Shown here: positions 1 through 11,290 of the stretch, piece by piece
Layout of the letters: each line of letters begins with the position of its first letter
Position numbering within the stretch: the stretch's first letter is position 1
Translations under genes and position numbers: made by a program
Notes under the pieces: model-generated
What the model was told of the DNA's origin: nothing
The model's database searches: none
Seen by the model: the letters and a program-made list of their open reading frames with translations, nothing else
DNA from: Aedes albopictus
Taxonomy: Eukaryota; Arthropoda; Insecta; Diptera; Culicidae
Length of the DNA: 64,000 nucleotides
Assembly: GCF_035046485.1 (NCBI RefSeq)
Contig: NC_085137.1
Location: forward strand, 348,543,139 to 348,607,138
Direction: 5' to 3'

Positions 1-235
1 AATGCCGGACAACAACCCTGCAAAGCTGGTGTTTGCAACGGATCCGGTTGGCACAAGAAGGCGTGGAGCGCAGAGAGCACGATGGGCGGACCAGGTGGAG
101 CGTGACTTGGTGAGCATTGGGCGTGACCGAGGATGGAGAGCGGCAGCCACAAACCGAGTATTGTGGCGTACTATTGTTGATTATGTCTTGTCTTAATGAT
201 GTGGAACAAATAAATGTATGTATGTACAGTATGTA
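1..235 (+). mobile_element. 3' end of an RTE-like LINE (fragment)
   Basis: Positions 2-196 read as an open frame whose residues (GTRRRGAQRARW, then a DQVERDL stretch and a terminal WR) look like the extreme C-terminus of RTE-like endonuclease/reverse transcriptase polyproteins. It is followed by a short 3' tail with AATAAA and TATG repeats. The 34.69-34.86 kb region, read on the minus strand, is clearly similar to this segment, so both are probably 3' ends of the same LINE family. The element continues out of the window to the left. The family name is inferred. Confidence 0.6.
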
Positions 236-255
236 GTACGTGCGTCTATGCGTAT

Positions 256-366
256 GTGCCGGCCCATATAGCCGACGTGGTAAACGCGCGGGTTTTCCGC
301 AAGACATGCTGAAGGTACTGGGATCGATTCCCGATCACCATCTTTTGGGATCTTTTCGTAATGAGA
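256..366 (+). mobile_element. tRNA-derived SINE head (Feilai-like), truncated
   Basis: The sequence contains an A-box-like segment (CATATAGCCGACGTGGTAAA) and a B-box (GGGATCGATTCCCG). It then follows the body of the complete SINE at 36553-36839 as far as the GGATCTTTTCGTA stretch, where similarity stops. It lacks the SINE 3' half. It is probably not a functional tRNA gene because the arms do not fold into a cloverleaf. Confidence 0.65.
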
Positions 367-908
367 TTTTTTTTGAGTGCTAGCAAAAAACTGTCATTGA
401 CAAATAAAACTCTCAGATTTAGTAGGGAAGTTATGCTAAAAAGAAGAAGCCTAAGTACCTTTGCCCTGCACAGACATGTGATACAAATATCACATACAAA
501 CAGATGTTTCACTCTACTCACTTCCCATCGTTCCTCTCTTCAACGATTCGCGGTGCTCGTATCCTTTTTGTTCCTGTTTGACGTTTACTCACTACCGCCA
601 TCTACTCAGCGGTTTGCGAAACACAATATGGTTAGCATTAGGCGATTATGTTTTCATAACGATGATTGTAATCGTATTTTTTTTAAGGATGCGTCCGTTT
701 ATCTGTGAAAATATGATACATGTCACTTGTCTGTCACAAGTATAGATCAAAAGAACAGTTAATGAAAGTATGAAAGGCGAACTACTAAAATGTTGTGTTA
801 AGTTTGCTTGCATGCGTCTGTGAATATTTGCGTAACTCGAATGAACTGCTCATGATACTAAACGAATTCGACATTACAAAACCTGTAACGTCTTTCCTCT
901 TGTTCCAG
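367..908. other. Intronic sequence upstream of NAA60 exon
   Basis: This is AT-rich sequence with no recognisable coding or repeat signature apart from homopolymers. It ends in a pyrimidine-rich tract and CAG at 906-908, the splice acceptor for the next exon. Confidence 0.5.
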
Positions 909-1129
909 GATCGAGGCATCCTGTCGGAGTCGATGGGTCGCGACGCCGACGTCGGCTACATCCTATCGCTGGGCGTACACCGTAAGTATCGTCAGAACGG
1001 TATCGGATCGCTACTGCTGGATTCGCTCATCAACCACCTAACAACGGCCGAGCGCCATAAAGTGAAGGCCATATTCTTGCATGTGTTAACTACAAACCAA
1101 ACCGCCATACTTTTCTACGAACGAAGAGG
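909..1129 (+). CDS. Naa60: N-alpha-acetyltransferase 60-like, internal exon
   Basis: The exon follows a pyrimidine tract and CAG (906-908) and ends at GG|GTGAGT (donor 1130-1135), leaving phase 2. It encodes about 73 residues that match the heart of the GNAT fold of NAA60: VGYILSLGV, then the acetyl-CoA-binding loop as R-x-x-G-I-G-S (RQNGIGS), then the AIFLHVLTTN and AILFYE stretches. NAA60 is a Golgi-associated N-terminal acetyltransferase acting on membrane proteins that start with Met followed by hydrophobic or related residues; that role is family knowledge. Upstream exons are outside the window. A generic GNAT is the only alternative, and the next exon makes NAA60 much more likely. Confidence 0.85.
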
Positions 1130-1202
1130 GTGAGTAGAACTATTTTCTTCATGTTTTTTTTTCAACGAAACATCCATTTACGGGAACATACTTTCGCAAC
1201 AG

Positions 1203-1314
1203 ATTCGTTCTCCACTCGTTCCTGCCTTACTATTACTCGATTCGGGGGAAGTGCAAAGATGGCTTCACGTACGTCTCGTACCTCAACGGAGGCCACTCAC
1301 CGTGGACGTTATAA
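1203..1314 (+). CDS. Naa60: N-alpha-acetyltransferase 60-like, following exon
   Basis: Acceptor AG is at 1201-1202 and the phase matches the previous exon (GG|A giving Gly). The exon encodes FVLHSFLPYYYSIRGK, then KDGFTYVSYLNGGHSPWT. The LPYYYSIRG and KDGFTYV-Y-NGGH-PWT blocks are diagnostic of the NAA60 C-terminal substrate-binding region. In this reading the frame meets TAA at 1312-1314 right after the PWT-L motif, whereas family members normally continue (a helical membrane-anchor tail). Either there is a weak donor at 1308-1309 (GTTATA) leading to a further exon, or this isoform or allele is C-terminally short. The right boundary is therefore uncertain. Confidence 0.75.
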
Positions 1315-1940
1315 TATCCTTTTCCAAACGTCTCATTGTTTCTTATTTATACACTAGCTTGCGGCGAATGTTTTGGCTGTAATTAGTAGTTAATGGCATG
1401 CTTAGGCAAACGCTAACTTTAGATCATGCACGTCACAATCGATAATATTTACTTCATTTATGTTTAACGTTTTCATTTCTCAGGCTTAGCTCGACTGTCC
1501 ATTGTGTTGTTTGACTTTTAATTTTATTTCTAATAGCATGAAATTATATTTTTTAGATAATTGTGTTTTGTGATTACATTATTCGGTAGCATTACTAGGT
1601 TTTTATGCGTTAAGCTTTGTTTGTGAAATGCTCACGTGTTTGTTTTTATGGTTTTACGGAATGAAAAATAGATCAAGACTATAGACATTATCAACATATG
1701 TGTTTGTTTTATTTTTTTTTACAAATTTATTTTATTTACCAAGTTAGTGTGAAAAATGATTTTCAAAATGAATAGTAAGTATTCCACAATGGTGAGTACG
1801 TTATGACATGGAAATGCAATTCCTAAATCAATATATTATGCATATTCAAATATAAACTTTGTATTTTGCGCTGCGTAATTTCACAGCGAACCAAGACAAA
1901 AAAAATAATTATTCACAACTGTATTCATATTAAGTTAAGG
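1315..1940. other. NAA60 downstream/3' region
   Basis: Strongly AT-rich sequence with no supported coding potential and no repeat with recognisable ends. It may hold the 3' UTR or a last intron of the NAA60-like gene. No unambiguous poly(A) signal and cleavage site could be fixed by eye. Confidence 0.35.
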
Positions 1941-2140
1941 TGAATATATAACGAAGCCACACCTCAAATTTTTAAGAGCACAAATCTGAAGAACCGAATG
2001 TCAGTTTGCCCTGAAAAGTTGAACGATTGGTCACCACCAGCGGGTTACCCAACGATCAACTTTTCAGCAGCGCAAACCGACTTTCGGTTCTTCAGATTTG
2101 TGCTCTTGAAAATTTGAGGTGTAGCTTCGTTATATATTCA
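1941..2140. mobile_element. 200-bp foldback MITE
   Basis: The two halves are reverse complements over about 60 bp: TGAATATATAACGAAGC at the left, GCTTCGTTATATATTCA at the right, with shared inner stretches such as CAAATCTGAAGAACCGAA. A short unpaired centre contains a GTTGAACGATTGG / CCAACGATCAAC core. No coding capacity. A TATA-rich terminus prevents a clear call of the target duplication. Confidence 0.75.
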
Positions 2141-2400
2141 TAAAACACGAAAGCGCAGTTTTTGTTTTTTACTACTACCTACTTTCATAATTTTCAAACA
2201 AAAGAGAAGGAAGCTTCTGAAACACGGTGAATATGGGTCCCCACTACCATGGTGAATGGTGTCCTATCACGGAACCAGACGACCTTCTTCTCATCCTCTA
2301 CTAAATGTACTATATCACTTCTTGTGAAAATTTTCTACTTTTGTGGTTATTACTTTAATGTTAACCTATAATGAAGGTAATTAACAGTGGTACAAACAAT

Positions 2401-2873
2401 GTTTATAACAGGGGTTCCCAACCTTTTTGAGGTGGTGTTTTAGAATTGTCAAAACATCTGCGGTCCAATGAAATTTTTTAGAAAAAAATATGAATGAAAT
2501 GAACGAAACTGAGTTTTTTTTTGGGTACAGTGACGTAGCCAGAAATTTAATGTGGGAGGGATTATCGACGATCAATGATACTTTTTTTTTATTCGATACA
2601 CACATTTCGTAAAAATGATGTCATTCAACATGAGTTACAGCTGAAAAATAGCGGCGCAGCCGAAAATTTTTTTCTTCTGAAGGCGTTTTATACTAGAAAT
2701 TTGTTCGTCAAATTGTGGCTTTTGGGGATGGCGGTATACAAAATTAAAAATTGGTATAATTTGCACAAAATAAAAATTTCCAAATTTTTTTGGTAACATC
2801 GCGGCCCCCGTAGACTGGCTCCACGGCCCCCCAGGGGGCCGCGGACCACCGGTTGGGAACCCGTGGTTTAAAA
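2401..2873. mobile_element. hAT-type MITE with 8-bp target duplication
   Basis: Termini are CAGGGGTTCCCAACC (from 2409) and GGTTGGGAACCCGTG (to 2865), typical of hAT elements. Flanks GTTTATAA (2401-2408) and GTTTAAAA (2866-2873) form an 8-bp duplication with one mismatch. The interior is non-coding, and the right subterminal region is GC-rich (CGGCCCCCCAGGGGGCCGCG). Confidence 0.85.
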
Positions 2874-3284
2874 GATTAGTGTAAAACGACTACCCGTATT
2901 CGCCTTAAATCTTCTTAGACCCACGGTGAACTTGACGATACATTTGTTTAAATTCAGATTCTCACGCAATTTTCTTGCAAACTTACTCAAAAGTTCCTTT
3001 TGAAGCTCACGTAAGAATGTATCTATGCATTTGTCACTAAACAGTAGACTGCTTGTTTCTGTTCGGGAAAAAAACCAATATTTGATTTATTGTGGTATAT
3101 CCTGTATCCTTTGAATAGTGCATGTCGTATTACTTTATCACTTTAAAAAGATATAAAGTATAGGTTCCGCTTTTAGCACGCTCCTTTCTAGTCAAAATCG
3201 GATCCCTTAACGAAAACTTCGAGGAATGATACCGATGTTGACCATGTGTCGGAACCGTAGTCCTTACTGTCTCAAACCAGTGAA

Positions 3285-3515
3285 CACCGATTGAGAGATT
3301 AGCATGAGCATGAGCATAGATGACCGCACAATTCGTAGTTGCTACTCCGTGATTGATCAGAGCAAATCGAAATTGCACAAGGAACCAATGAATAGAGCTT
3401 GGGACTAGCCTACTATTCTCAATGTACATGGTTCGAGAGCTCTCAACTTCAGTAAGGTCAATAACGGCGCCAGCCACGTCCTTGCGGTCATCGAGGATGG
3501 AAGGGAATGTTAGTG
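3285..3515 (-). repeat. Dispersed repeat, unclassified, copy 1
   Basis: This segment is similar in inverted orientation to about 30380-30590 (shared words include GCATGAGCATGAGCA / TGCTCATGCTCATG, GTAGTTGCTACTCCGTGATTG, and GGCGCC(A/G)GCCACGTCC). A 145-codon frame crosses it on the minus strand (3130-3567) but matches no family I recognise, and the second copy does not preserve it. It is probably a piece of a LINE or an older repeat. Confidence 0.5.
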
Positions 3516-3985
3516 AGACAAACGTTGTTATAAAGACCGCGAATCGCTGCATCTCCACGTTTGTCACAGGAAGGATTTTTTGTTAGTAGGGTATGGTACA
3601 TTGTCAATCTGGGAGTCACCTATGGATGGTGATGTGATTTGAAAATGGATCAATAAACACTAACTTTCGCGCACAATCGTCCACTTTTCTATACGAAAAC
3701 AGATATCTAATAAAAAAAAAACCTGTCGCGCGTCTCAACCCCATCAGGGAGCAGAAAATTTAGGCCCATTCCACGCAGGAATAAACTGAACGCAACAAAG
3801 GACACATCAATCAGTGAACACCGAATGAGAGATTAGGATTACAAACCTATTTTTTCCTTGTTTCAAGATCCATCTCGGCCAGAACCAAACCGAGACCTAT
3901 CACTTTCAACTAGATCTTTCACCGTAACGCAACCCTTAAAAGGTGATTCACTCACTCTATGGGCCTCCATTAAAAATCGTGCATT
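3516..3985. other. No recognised feature
   Basis: AT-rich sequence between the dispersed repeat and the LINE leader fragment. No coding signature and no bounded repeat were seen. Confidence 0.3.
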
Positions 3986-3989
3986 TTTT

Positions 3990-4150
3990 TAAACCCCCTT
4001 AAACATTCATCCCTCAGAACGGGTCGCCTGACACCTTGGATTGGGGTTACCTGTTTGGTAGACTTTAACCCCCCAGACAGGTGGTCCAAAGTACTATTCT
4101 AAGCCGGCAACTGCATGGGCAAGTAGACTACTTACTCGAAGCTCAAAAAT
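3990..4150 (-). mobile_element. R1-like LINE 5'-leader fragment
   Basis: The words CATTCATCCCTCAGAACGGG, GACACCTTG-ATTGGGGTTA and CTATTCT-AGCCGGC(A/G)ACT reproduce, in order, the leader of the R1-clade element near 44985-45080 of this window. It is therefore a relic of the same or a sister family, in the same orientation, without coding sequence. Confidence 0.6.
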
Positions 4151-4176
4151 TCGGTGTATACCAATACGTGTGGCGT

Positions 4177-4325
4177 AACGTCCCCATTGCGACAAAGCCT
4201 GCTTCTCAGCTTAGTGTTTTATGGCATTTCCACATTTATTAACTGTACTGCGAGCTTCCTCTGCCATTACCCGTTTTGCATGTGTATATCGTGTGGCAAG
4301 CTTGAAGATACTCTATGTCCAACAT
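4177..4325 (-). mobile_element. Feilai-like SINE body fragment
   Basis: Read on the minus strand this matches the 3' two thirds of the SINE at 36553-36839 (GGACATAGAGTATCTTC, GCACACGATATACACATGC, GAGGAAGCTCGCAGT, AACACTAAGCTGAGAAGC, GTCGCAATGGGGACGTTACG). The tRNA-like head is missing. Confidence 0.7.
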
Positions 4326-5075
4326 GTTAATGTTAACATGTAAAGTAATAGTAATAGCAACAACTCCATGTTTCGGAAAGTACCTCATGTTTTTTTTTTT
4401 GTTTTTATTTATGTGTATTTTAACATAGCGCTAATTCTACACTTCGGTACCTCATGTATATGGTGTAACTTTTTTTTCCACAAGCTTCAGATTGTTTTGC
4501 GGTCTTTGAAACAGTTGCTCAAGACATCCTTGACTATATTTTAACATGGTTGATTACATGGTTTAAGTATAACTCTCATAAGAAAATGCAAAAAAGTATG
4601 GTTTCCCATGTACCGTGGAGGGCCCATATTCTGCGCACCTAAGACTTCTTCAATTTCAATCAGCTGTAACAAATTCCAAATCGAACCGATTTGGCTGAAT
4701 TTTTGACCTCACATAGTTATTAGCTTTGTAAATAAGGGAAAAATATAGTTCATATACAAAACACTCAATTTATATGTAAAATCATTAAAATTCTAAAGTG
4801 TGTCCTTGTTCCTAATTCTGCGCACCTTTTTTGGAATGTTCCTTATTCTGCGCACTAATGTTCCTAATTCTGCGCACATGGGAAAAACTTCAAAAAGATA
4901 ACATATTGTAATGAGAACATTATTAATAGATGAAATTTAATTGAATTCTTCATTTTCAACTTTTATCCGACATTACGACCATATTGGAACTTTGCATGTC
5001 CCCAACATTGATACTACCTACTTTGATTACTAAGCAAAGGGAATTTCAATCATAATACACAAAAGGGTTTTGTAG

Positions 5076-5744
5076 CATTGCACAGTGGGAAAAAATATGT
5101 ATAAAACGCAAATAAATTCAATATCTCAGCTCGGAGTGGATGGATTCGAATGAATTTTTGACACAAACTGTAAAAATCTCTATAGTTTCAGATAAGGAGG
5201 GTGTCATTCGCCGCACGATGCTGAAAATCAGTGTATTTAGCTCGTTTTACCCCACTCTCTCTTTCTCACATATTTTTGAGAATATCCTCATCTATTCCCG
5301 CCTGGCGTTCACAATAAATGCCTAATTTAACTCGTATTTGTGTGAAAACTTCCACAGTATCGGCAATTTGACATAGGATTGGTCCTGCTCTTATTGTTTG
5401 CGTTCCACTTCGGACGGAGATGCATGTGAAATTTTAAAGAAAAAGGGGATGTCGGGGTAATTTGAAAATATTTCAATTTTCAAGGCTCTGTGATCAGAGA
5501 ACCAGCTCCATTCGATACTATTTTGCACTTCAGAATTTTTCCAATAAGGTGCAAAAGAGAGAGAATGGGGCAAAACGGGCCCAATACACTGATTTCCAGC
5601 AACGTGCGGCGAATGACACCCTCCTTATCTGAAACTATAGAGATTTTTACAGTTTGAGTCAAAATTTCATTCGAATCCATCCACTCCGAGCAGAGATATT
5701 GAATTTATTCGCGTTTTATACATATTTTTTCCCATTGTGCATTG
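5076..5744. mobile_element. Long-terminal-inverted-repeat element
   Basis: Arms of about 200 bp are inverted copies: CACAGTGGGAAAAAATATGT at 5081 and ACATATTTTTTCCCATTGTG ending 5739. Both contain the GATAAGGAGGGTGTCATTCG / CGAATGACACCCTCCTTATC block. The flanking CATTG (5076-5080 and 5740-5744) is a probable 5-bp target duplication. Two apparent peptides of about 60 residues are mirror images of the arms and are not genes. Confidence 0.75.
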
Positions 5745-5949
5745 GCGTAAAGCCTTTTAGTTATCCGCATATGCACATATTAGTAAATTCTACTTTCATT
5801 TCTAAAGGCAATATAAACTTTTTCGCCATTACAAGGTGGCACAATCTTTGTTTGCTAACTGAGACTTTTTTCTTGTCTAACTCCAGGGTTTCCACTGTTT
5901 AAAAAAAATCATGTAAACTCACATCATATATCGCATTTGACGAATGCTT

Positions 5950-6430
5950 GCATGAATACATAAAATTTCCCCCGAGGTTGATAGCAAATGTCCATCCTCG
6001 GATGGACCGCAGCAGAACTTCCTCAATACGAAGATCTTTGCTGTCTCGTAGACCTGGATACCATTAGTAGTAGACATAAGATCGCCGATATTGTGTTCTT
6101 CTGTAATATTTTAAGCGGACGAACAAAAAGTCCTTTCCTGTACAACCGACTCAGCTTCAACAACAGTCCAGTGTCACTTCGCCGGAGAAGGGTATTCGAT
6201 CCTCCATTGCGGTCAAGAAATTATACGCAGCATGAGCCTACTGTAAGATTCATGAATGAATTCAACGGACTACAAGATGTAATTTCTCTTAATATGACTA
6301 CAGAAGTGATTCGAGATAGATTAAGATTGTTTTTTTTTAAATCAATGGACAATATAAAGAAGAATGTTTTATCTAGTCTGTAAGTAGGGTAACGGGCTTG
6401 CAGCCTATAGTCCAAATACAAATACGAATG
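5950..6430 (+). pseudogene. LINE reverse-transcriptase C-terminal fragment
   Basis: The frame 5988-6383 encodes about 130 residues resembling the post-RT C-terminal segment of Jockey/CR1-type LINEs: a KIADIVFFCNILSGR-S line, then FNNSPVSLRRRRVFDPPL, RNYTQHEPTVRFMNEFNGL. It terminates at TAA 6381-6383 and is followed by a short tail with repeated (CAAATA). The element is massively 5'-truncated. It sits inside the TTCTGCGCAC element, so it inserted later. Confidence 0.5.
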
Positions 6431-7295
6431 ATTTCCAAAACAAGTGATTAGTCCGGTCGAACTATCAGATCAAAAATGTAAGAATCGTAAATTAGCCTTC
6501 GAAGTATATAGACTAACTTGTTGAGACGTAATTACATTCACCGAATTGCTAGAAACATAGAATATCCTAGTTATAACTATGGTGGCATTTATATGATGTT
6601 TGTTTATAAATTATATTTTCAAATTTTAGTGTTGAAATGTCTGCGCAGAATTAGGACCACTATTTAATACCGGTTCCTAATTCTGCGCATCTAAGAAGAA
6701 CAAGAAGATTAAGAAAAGAAGAAAAAACTCAATTGTTTTTTGCCGATTCTGATTCCTCGAAGACAGCAGTGCAGGATGCGCATGGAGAAGCAGACATTCT
6801 CTTTATTATTTATGTCGCAAAATGCTTCATCTCATGAGGCAACTTTTTAGCAGCTTCTCTAACGGACACAGATTTCAGGCAATTTTCAGTACTTGCAACA
6901 TCATTTTATTTTTTTACAAAATCATGGTCGTTGATTTGAAAAATTTTTCTTCACAAACTTTTTCATTACTATTGAAACAATATTCAAAAAATATATTTGA
7001 AGCTAATATTGAACTAGCGTCCGTGATTTTGTAGTATATTCGAGAAAGTGCGCCGAATTAGGGACTGCGCAGAATTAGGGCCGGTCACGGTACGTTTTAC
7101 AAACTTCAAACGCGAAGTAAGTGTGAACAAAACATAACCGTAATCTTATATGGAATAATTTAACAACTTAACGTGATCACCATGGAACAGCATCATGTTT
7201 TATCGATTAACAAGGTGCATTCCATAATTTTACTTTGCAGAATTACACTTTTTTGCCTGTAACACATCTGAAAAAAAAGTCACGGTCGCTTCAAC

Positions 7296-8722
7296 TAGGG
7301 TAATTCGCTAATTGTTGAACACCACCCAAATGTTGAACAGTTTCTGAAAATTTTATTATAAATCTAACTTAAGTAATTATTGCTCAACGTAAACGTATGA
7401 TGTGGATGCGTATACATGTGTGTTACGTTATTGCTCCAATTAAGTTACAAATTTATGCATATTTTACGTCAAAAATATTGATTGCTAATTTTGTACCGCT
7501 GATGACATGAAAACTGCACAATTCTTAAGATTAATTTTAAGAAACTGCTCTTACCAAATAAGCTTTGCTGGCAAATCGACCACTAATATCAAAGTCACAC
7601 CATAGTTATAAGAACTGGAAGGATGTCGTTAACAGTTTAACATTGTTTAAAATCACATTTTCATTGTAATTTCATTTGCAAAAAATATTTTTATTATCAC
7701 ACCATCATTATGCATCTAGGATCCAATTGTTGAACACTGACATAACCTACGACCGCCAGATTTTTTTTCCACTTAACCTAATCGTACATGTCATGGGGTT
7801 TCAAGGGCGTTCCAGGGATGATCCAGGGGTGTTGCAGAGGGCTTCAGGATGGTTCCAGGGGGTATCCAGGAGTGTTTCAGCGGCTTTCAAAGGCATTCTT
7901 TTCTTCAATCGTTTTCGCTTCTAGTCAAATCTTTTCAGTCATTTTTTACATCTAGTCATGTTTAAAACGATTTCAGTCCACTAGAGCTCTTTTCAAATGA
8001 GAAGCGATTCTCTGTCACTTGAATAAATTGCCACTCAAATGACTTACTGGCCCCAAAACACGTAAAACCTTGAAAAAATCCGCCAGAGTGAAAAATTATC
8101 GGATGTCGGGTCAAAGTCGGGTCAAATTTTATCAAATGTTGGACCACTGTTGGACCCACATCGGATAACTGTAGGGTCTATGTTGGGTTTGGTAGCCAAA
8201 ATAAAAACAGGTCAATGATAGGTTGGTGTCGGGTTATACATCATTTTTGTCCAGAATTCAACTTTCTTATATCTGCTATTCACATTTACACTTCAGAGAT
8301 TTGGTTTACCTTTCAACTGAGAGAATAATTCAATTCATATTATGAGACATAAATACACAGAACAAAAATTACTAGCTACTTTCGGCTATTTTAGGGAAAA
8401 GAATGCGAAAAACCCTTATACGTCATCAATTTCGAACAAAGCTTGGACCGTTCAACAATTAGCGAGAATCGTCCAACATTAGGATGAGCTAGCTTAAGGA
8501 AGCGTTCAACATTTGGGTAACAGACTTTCCATACAAATGTTCTATTTTCTCTTAGAAAATGGATTTTAAGGGACTTCAATTTCAAAGGGAAGTATAAGGA
8601 ATGAGTGGATCTAGACGTTCACTGGACATTTTTCAACTAAAGTGAAATTATGCACGGAAAAATAAACGAAAACAAAAATGCCAGTACTAACCGTTCAACA
8701 ATTGGCGAAGCGAATTACCCTA
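7296..8722. mobile_element. TA-flanked element, TAGGGTAATTCGC termini, GTTGAAC word
   Basis: Left TA|GGGTAATTCGCTAATTG and right CAATTGGCGAAGCGAATTACCC|TA form inverted termini with TA duplications (7296-7297, 8721-8722). Words containing TTGTTGAAC / GTTCAACA recur near both ends and internally (about 7312, 7330, 7727, 8450, 8508, 8694). No transposase frame is present. A TTCCAGGG-type short-period array (7792-7893) is embedded. Confidence 0.75.
7792..7893 (+). repeat. Degenerate (G)TTYCAGGG array
   Basis: Irregular units of about 9-14 bp built on TTCCAGG / TTTCAGG (TTCCAGGGATGATCCAGGGG, TTCAGGATGGTTCCAGGG). It is related by composition to the large array at 50.1-53.7 kb. Confidence 0.6.
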
Positions 8723-9265
8723 CGGTGTGTGCAAGGAAATTTTGTTCATCCTTGTGGAGACCAATAAGAGTAGGCTCGGTCTGATCGCATCCTCAGGTCA
8801 AGAAATAGGGTATTGGTTCCCTTATTAAGCATGTGGCTCCCATTTTCATCCTACGAAAAACGAAGGATTGAAGCGCTGTTTGTTTTGTTTCTTATTTTTG
8901 TATTTTTTGTTAGGAGTGAGCACGCATGAGACAAAAAGAACGGAATCAATCGGTGCCGTAATCGCTTGTTTTCGAATAGGATGAATATGGGAGCTTGAGA
9001 TTACTGATGGAACACACACCCTATATGGTTCAACTTTGACAATATGGCTCAACAGTGCAAAATTTAAGCGCGTTTGTAATTCAATAATCAAGATGTGGAG
9101 AGTCAGCTGTATTGATTTTTGCATAGTAAAACATGCTTTATTGCAGTTGTCTCGTAATGTGTTTGAACATTACATGTTGTAACTGAGCAAATTTATCTGA
9201 AACCAAGTTACCAATGTTTTTTTTTTTTTAACATAGCATAGGATGTTCCAAAATTGTTTATCAAA

Positions 9266-9347
9266 AACAATAACGCATAGAGGCGAATCAGCCAAGGGCT
9301 GAAAGTCTCTTTAATAAAGACAAATCAATCAATCAACAATAACGCAT
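9266..9347 (+). mobile_element. 56-bp retroposon relic with 13-bp target duplication
   Basis: AACAATAACGCAT occurs at 9266-9278 and 9335-9347 and brackets 56 bp that end in AATAAAGAC followed by (AATC) repeats. The structure (perfect 13-bp duplication plus a simple-repeat 3' tail) is that of an extremely 5'-truncated LINE or SINE copy. The inner GGGCTGAAAGTCTCTTTAAT segment looks like a LINE 3' terminus. Confidence 0.75.
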
Positions 9348-11290
9348 GTTTAATGTAGAGCGTCGTTAAACTTTATTTCATGATAATACAGGCTTTACCA
9401 TACTCATATACCTACACTGTTTTTCATGTTGTTTGTTTCACGCTGGTATTCATTTGATGTTGTTTTGTAATGCATGCTTTCACTAATATCGTTTGGTGCA
9501 TGTTGCTTGCTGTTTGTTTGCTTTCCAATAATAAAATTTTATATTTTGAAACACTGAAAGCATCTAAATGACCTTAACCATCGGTTATACTGATCATCTG
9601 AAGTACTGGTGCTCAGTGGTGGTCACAGCAGGAGGGCTCTGCTCCTGGCTTAGCGGACGCATCCGGAGCGCATTTCGTTGGGTTTGCTACCGTACCATAT
9701 CGAGGTTTACGTTTACGCAGGACAACTAGAGCACAGCAGCAGTATCCTCCAGTGTTTTCCCGGTGATTCGTTATAGTCAAATATTTAAGTTCGGTAAGCA
9801 CAAATTTTAAATTAAGACAGATGATCAAATGACACGGTGCGCCAGCTGTTACAAATAGCGCCACGATTTTTTTAACTATCACAGGTTTAGTAATAAGAAG
9901 CTAGTTATTGTAATTGTTGACCAAGGATTATTTATTTTCCCGGAGAAAATACGAGATGTACATTTGATGTGTATATTTTATTTTATTTCATGAACCAAAC
10001 CACCTGACGGACACTCTATATCCCGTTTTATTAACATCGGCAAATACGAGAACTCTTCGAACTTGGTACTGTGGAATCGAATGCATTATTCGCGAACCTT
10101 CCTTCAGTATGTTTAGAAACTATTTCTATATCCACGGTTTGAGGCTCAATTACTTTTGGGAGCCTGAAAAGCATCATATAGCCAAATATATAGTTTTGGT
10201 TGTATTTTGTTTCTACCGCCCACCTCGAATATTCACATGCACAACATGTAACATGATGTTACATACTTGAGTTTTTCACCAGTTCCTTCAAGAGTTCTAA
10301 CTAATTTTCAATAGAAACATTCAACAAGCATTTTATCAACTATACAAATGATTTTATATACTAAGTTCTTAAACCCATATTCAAAAACGTATCCACCCAC
10401 GGTTCCCAAGTTTGCCTTAGATATAAAATGAGTTTCGAGATGTAGATTACTGAAAAAACAGAGAGATGAAGGACAAAGTTGAATCCGAATGCTATCAGTG
10501 ATTAGTGTAATTGACAGTGAACCAAATGCTTTTTTTTTAATTTATTCCAATTTTATTTTATGATTAGCGTTTAAGCATAACTCTGCATATCAATTGCCAA
10601 AATCTTTATTTATATTGGTTGTACACAGTAGTGTTTTCATTTTCGTATCGCCGAGAGTAAAAATCAATTTTCGCAAACGTCGCTGTAAATTTGATGTGGT
10701 ATTTGTTGAACGATTTTAGTTCATATAATTATGAATGTTATTATGAGAGTTGTTGATTAATATTCGCAATTGACGTTTTTGACAGTTGTCGAATTATGCT
10801 GTACAGTTATCTCTATCACCATTACCATCGTACTAAACGATAAGTAATGCATATAAAAGACCTTCCCAGGATATATGAAAGCAAAGCACTCAGAAGAGTG
10901 TAAAATGTTTCAAGGGATTATTTATTGAAAGATGAGAGCATAGGTTTTGTTCTGCAGAAGAGAATATAGTGGTTATGCCAAATATATAAAGATACGAAAA
11001 GTCTATTAGTCCTGTGTTTTTATCCGTAAGTCTGTATCACACACCTTCAACACGTAAGATTCAAAAATAAAATTTATCGTTTGAATCTTGTTCCGAACCT
11101 CAACAAGCTGACCTCCCTCTTTAATTTAAATTCATCCTGCTCATATATATGTATGTATGGAAACTCAGTTGCAGCATGTTTGCAACGATGATCATTTTTA
11201 TTTTAATTGCAGGTGCTACTTGGGTGCTCTAAATAGTATTAATTATCGAAGAAATGCCATTATACTGAAAAGTGCCCGAAAACGACAACA
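9348..11290. other. Intergenic, no supported gene
   Basis: AT-rich sequence. A somewhat GC-richer patch at about 9610-9770 is open on the minus strand and encodes a Cys-containing peptide, but without recognisable homology or splice support. No bounded transposon was seen. Confidence 0.35.

Larger units (their letters stand above)
4613..7090. mobile_element. TA-flanked element with iterated TTCTGCGCAC word
   Basis: Imperfect inverted termini CCGTGGAGGGCCCATATTCT (left) and GGGCCGGTCACGG (right) are each bordered by TA (4611-4612 and 7091-7092). The word (A/T)ATTCTGCGCA(C) recurs at the left end (near 4628, 4815, 4847, 4866), at about 6640-6690 and in reverse orientation at 7065-7080. No transposase frame was found, so it looks non-autonomous. 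It hosts two later insertions (5081-5739 and about 5950-6430). Confidence 0.7.

Noticed and set aside
3130..3567. 145-codon minus frame
   Set aside because: It overlaps a dispersed repeat whose second copy does not preserve the frame.
9613..9882. Minus-strand open frame of 89 codons rich in Cys near its end (CCC, CC)
   Set aside because: The region is slightly GC-richer, but no homology, signal peptide or convincing splice or promoter context was seen. Could be chance.
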